Of a stretch of 64,000 bases of DNA, positions 61,694 to 64,000 are shown piece after piece. The position numbers were made by a program, and so were the translations under genes. The notes beneath the pieces are model-generated. The model had not been told where the DNA came from and ran no database searches. It was given only the letters and a program-made list of their open reading frames with translations. The first letter of the stretch is position 1, and every line of letters begins with the position of its first letter. Source of the stretch: Acidobacteriaceae bacterium dw_441 (GTDB lineage: Bacteria > Acidobacteriota > Terriglobia > Terriglobales > Acidobacteriaceae); the NCBI GenBank assembly GCA_018449715.1, contig JAAVVA010000004.1, positions 186,001 through 250,000 on the forward strand, given 5' to 3'.

Positions 61694-63241
61694 ATGATCC
61701 AGATTCGATTCATTCCTATATTGATTTTTGCTCTTGGAGTGCTTCCTCTTTATGCGCAGCGTAACAGTCGTCCTACAGGAGACAATGCTCCTGGCGGGAT
61801 AGAGCCTGCTGTGGCTCTGACTCACAAAGAGGAAGTTTCAGTAGAAAAACCTATCGTTACGCATCATTCCGTCACGGTGCATGGCAAGGCGCTTCAGTAC
61901 ACAGCTACGACCGGTCGAATGCCTATCAAGAATAAGGAGGGTAAGATCGATGCTTTTATGTTTTATGTCGCCTACACCCTTGATGGAGGAACGGAAAAAC
62001 GCCCGCTGACATTCGCATTTAATGGCGGACCTGGATCGGCCACGATCTGGCTGCATATGGGAGCTTTTGGCCCAAAGCGCGTGAAGATGTTGTCAAACGG
62101 ATTTATGCCGTCGCCGCCCTTTCAACTGGAAGATAACCAGGACACGTGGCTCGACAAAACAGACCTCGTCTTTATCGATGCGATTGGTACGGGCTATAGT
62201 CGTGCTCTGACTCCCGAATCGGGTAAGAAGTATTGGGGCTTGATGGGAGATCTGGAAGCATTCTCTGAGTTCATTCGACTCTACCTGCAGACGAACTCGC
62301 GCTGGACCTCGCCGTTATATCTGGCGGGAGAAAGTTATGGAACGACTCGCGCGGCGGGTCTATCCGGAATGCTGATTGATCGAGGGATTGCTCTCAATGG
62401 CATTGTTCTTATCTCGACCGTGATGAACTTTCAGACCTCGGGATTTACTATCGGAAACGATCTTCCCTACCTTTGTTTTCTTCCTACATACGCGATGACT
62501 GCGGCATATCATAAGAAGCTTTCAAAGGATTACAACGATAGTCCTGAAAAGCTTAAAGCAGATGTCGAAGCCTTTGCGTCTACGGAGTATCCGGTGATTC
62601 TGTCGAAGGGAGATTCTCTCACTCCCGCAGAACGGCAGGATGCTATCTCGAAGTTAGCTAAATTTACCGGGCTCACGCCGAAGTTTATCGACCAAAGCAA
62701 CCTTCGCGTCGATCTATCTCATTTTGATGCTGAGTTGCTTCGTGATGAGGGGAAAACTGTTGGCAGGCTGGATGGTCGCTTCACCGGCGTGAATAACTCT
62801 GGCACGCAACAATCTGCAGACTACGATGCAAGTGAAGCTGCTATTCGCCCTCCTTATACCTCGCTGTTTGGTGATTATGTAGTCAAAGAGCTTGGTTATC
62901 AGAGCGATCTTACTTACTGGGTTCTGGGAGGAGGGATTGGACCCTGGGAGTATCCCGGTAATGGACGCTCAGGTTTCCCTGATGTCAGCGATATGATGCG
63001 ACATGCTTTCGCGAAGAATCCTTCTATGCACGTTCTGATCGCCGAGGGATATTATGACTCGGCGACTCCTATGGGAGGCGTGGAATACACGCTGAACCAC
63101 ATGGGACTGAAGCCGGAAAACCACGCCAATATTGTCCGTAAAACCTTTACGGCCGGACACATGATCTATATCGATGAAAAAAGTCTTCACCAGTTCAAAG
63201 GAGATGTGGACCAGTTCTTTGCGGTTACAGCTCCTAAGTAA
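61694..63241 (+). CDS. secreted S10-family serine carboxypeptidase
   Basis: 515 residues with a signal peptide (about 1-21, LPLYAQ). The family signatures are FAFNGGPGSATIWLHMGAFGP, the nucleophile S214 in AGESYGTTRA, the Asp in EGYYDSATPM and the His in FTAGHMIY. S10 enzymes remove C-terminal residues from peptides at acidic pH, which would complement the S9 enzymes acting at N-termini. It follows the histidine kinase by 43 bp, probably in one message. Confidence 0.93.
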   Translation: MIQIRFIPILIFALGVLPLYAQRNSRPTGDNAPGGIEPAVALTHKEEVSVEKPIVTHHSVTVHGKALQYTATTGRMPIKNKEGKIDAFMFYVAYTLDGGTEKRPLTFAFNGGPGSATIWLHMGAFGPKRVKMLSNGFMPSPPFQLEDNQDTWLDKTDLVFIDAIGTGYSRALTPESGKKYWGLMGDLEAFSEFIRLYLQTNSRWTSPLYLAGESYGTTRAAGLSGMLIDRGIALNGIVLISTVMNFQTSGFTIGNDLPYLCFLPTYAMTAAYHKKLSKDYNDSPEKLKADVEAFASTEYPVILSKGDSLTPAERQDAISKLAKFTGLTPKFIDQSNLRVDLSHFDAELLRDEGKTVGRLDGRFTGVNNSGTQQSADYDASEAAIRPPYTSLFGDYVVKELGYQSDLTYWVLGGGIGPWEYPGNGRSGFPDVSDMMRHAFAKNPSMHVLIAEGYYDSATPMGGVEYTLNHMGLKPENHANIVRKTFTAGHMIYIDEKSLHQFKGDVDQFFAVTAPK

Positions 63242-63264
63242 TTCGTCCGACAAAGACGTCGGGT

Positions 63265-63302
63265 GTGAATGGGATGAAGCATTTGATCTTCATCCCATTC
63301 AC
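63265..63302. repeat. 15-bp perfect hairpin between convergent S10 and RND genes
   Basis: Arms GTGAATGGGATGAAG (63265-63279) and CTTCATCCCATTCAC (63288-63302) have an 8-nt loop. No T-run follows on either strand, but it lies 23 bp after the S10 stop and 12 bp beyond the RND stop, so it may act as a transcription barrier. Confidence 0.6.
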
Positions 63303-63314
63303 TCATCAGGAGTC

Positions 63315-64000
63315 TTACGAACGAGGTGAGAACGTACGATATAGAAGTGGAAGAACATAGAGCGTGAGGGCTGTTGCGCTGAAGAGCCCTCCAATGACAA
63401 CCGTCGCTAAGGGACGTTGAACCTCTGCTCCTCTTGACTGAGAAAGAGCCATCGGGATGAATCCAAGGCTTGCCACAAGAGCAGTAATGAGTACAGGGCG
63501 AAGGCGGTCAACTGCTCCTTGTCGAATGGCCTCTTCTAAGTCATAACCTTTGAGGCGAAGAGCATTGATGTGGCTGACCATGACAACACCGTTCAAGACA
63601 GCGATTCCAAATAGAGCGATAAAGCCGACGCTCGCGGAGAGATTAAGATTAATTCCTCGCGCCCAGAGTGCGGCGATTCCTCCTACAAGCGCAAGAGGAA
63701 CGATCAGCAGGATCAGAAACATCTGGCGGACGTTGCGGAAGGTGGCATAGAGAAGGCCTGCAATGATCAGGACCGAGACGGGAAATACGATCGCCAGGCG
63801 AGCCTGTGCGCGTTGCTGGTTCTCATACTGCCCGCCCCATTCAAGCCGATATTCTGTGGGCAGAGAGAGCCTCTGGTTGACGGAGCTTTTCGCGTCTTCG
63901 ACAAAGCCGCCAAGATCACGGTCTCTTACGTTTGACATCACCACAACGCGGCGTCGCGCCTGTTCTCGACCGATGATGATTGGTCCGCGCACCTGGCGAA
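63315..64000 (-). CDS. RND efflux permease, CzcA/CusA heavy-metal type (5' end outside window)
   Basis: The C-terminal 228 or so residues of an RND permease; the frame stays open to the window edge. A GTG at 63992 is internal. It starts within QVRGPIIIGREQARRRVVVMSNVRDRDLGGF, the CzcA/CusA pattern of the periplasmic porter domain, followed by five to six membrane helices, including VGFIALFGIAVLNGVVMVSHIN and RLRPVLITALVASLGFIPMAL, which precede the short tail YRTFSPRS. These pumps export metal ions across the envelope with adaptor and outer-membrane partners that must lie outside the window. Confidence 0.92.
   Translation of the reverse strand, partial: RQVRGPIIIGREQARRRVVVMSNVRDRDLGGFVEDAKSSVNQRLSLPTEYRLEWGGQYENQQRAQARLAIVFPVSVLIIAGLLYATFRNVRQMFLILLIVPLALVGGIAALWARGINLNLSASVGFIALFGIAVLNGVVMVSHINALRLKGYDLEEAIRQGAVDRLRPVLITALVASLGFIPMALSQSRGAEVQRPLATVVIGGLFSATALTLYVLPLLYRTFSPRS

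Noticed and set aside
63315-63992. A complete 225-residue protein starting at GTG 63992
   Set aside because: The frame continues to the window edge with typical CzcA residues; the GTG is an internal Val codon of a larger permease.

Overview
The window reads as chromosomal DNA of a Gram-negative, diderm, aerobic bacterium, most likely a member of the Acidobacteriota (Terriglobus/Granulicella/Edaphobacter-like). The reasons are lpxC, two very large Oar-type TonB-dependent receptors with an N-terminal carboxypeptidase-regulatory domain, a complete TonB/ExbB/ExbD set beside secDF, many secreted peptidases and esterases, and fairly GC-rich coding DNA. The assignment is inference from gene content; no rRNA is present. 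I found no tRNA, rRNA, CRISPR array, prophage or transposase.

Layout. 1-5.4 kb: the end of a respiratory operon: a partial membrane-anchored protein, SCO copper chaperone and caa3-type cytochrome c oxidase subunits II-I-III-IV, closed by a clear terminator. 5.4-14.3 kb: accessory metabolism: an AraC regulator divergent from an SDR, an alpha/beta hydrolase, a GT39-like glycosyltransferase, a Rieske oxygenase, a CPBP protease and an M20 peptidase. 14.4-17.3 kb: lpxC-folK and a glycerophosphodiesterase whose domain order looks circularly permuted. 17.5-24 kb: TonB-dependent receptor, Fes-like esterase, tgt, UPF0303 protein. 24-31.7 kb: M3 peptidase, a HipA-like kinase/DUF3037 pair, a large secreted CotH-kinase protein, a PEP-mutase-family protein. 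32-40 kb: yajC-secD-secF, then tonB-exbB-exbD-exbD, a TPR lipoprotein and a Yip1-like protein. 40-51.6 kb: fabF/acpP, rmuC, a small membrane protein with its TetR regulator, folP, dacB, TauE-like permease, lipoprotein cytochrome c, purU, a Tat-exported TIM-barrel protein and lipA.

51.6-63.2 kb is the most system-like part: a response regulator, a TonB-dependent receptor, two tandem secreted S9 peptidases, a sensor histidine kinase and an S10 serine carboxypeptidase, all on the plus strand, with more A/T-rich codon use than the rest. Two GTTACAA boxes 10 bp apart lie just upstream of a plausible promoter between the regulator and the receptor. I read this as a self-regulated peptide sensing, uptake and degradation locus. 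The window ends inside a heavy-metal-type RND efflux permease gene on the opposite strand.

Six gene borders carry members of a dispersed family of palindromic repeats. The fullest copies are about 142-147 bp with 10-bp terminal inverted repeats (GGGTGCCCCA...TGGGGCACCC) and two internal hairpins whose stem tips differ in sequence but remain paired. They resemble BIME/REP elements; no mobilising gene is in the window.
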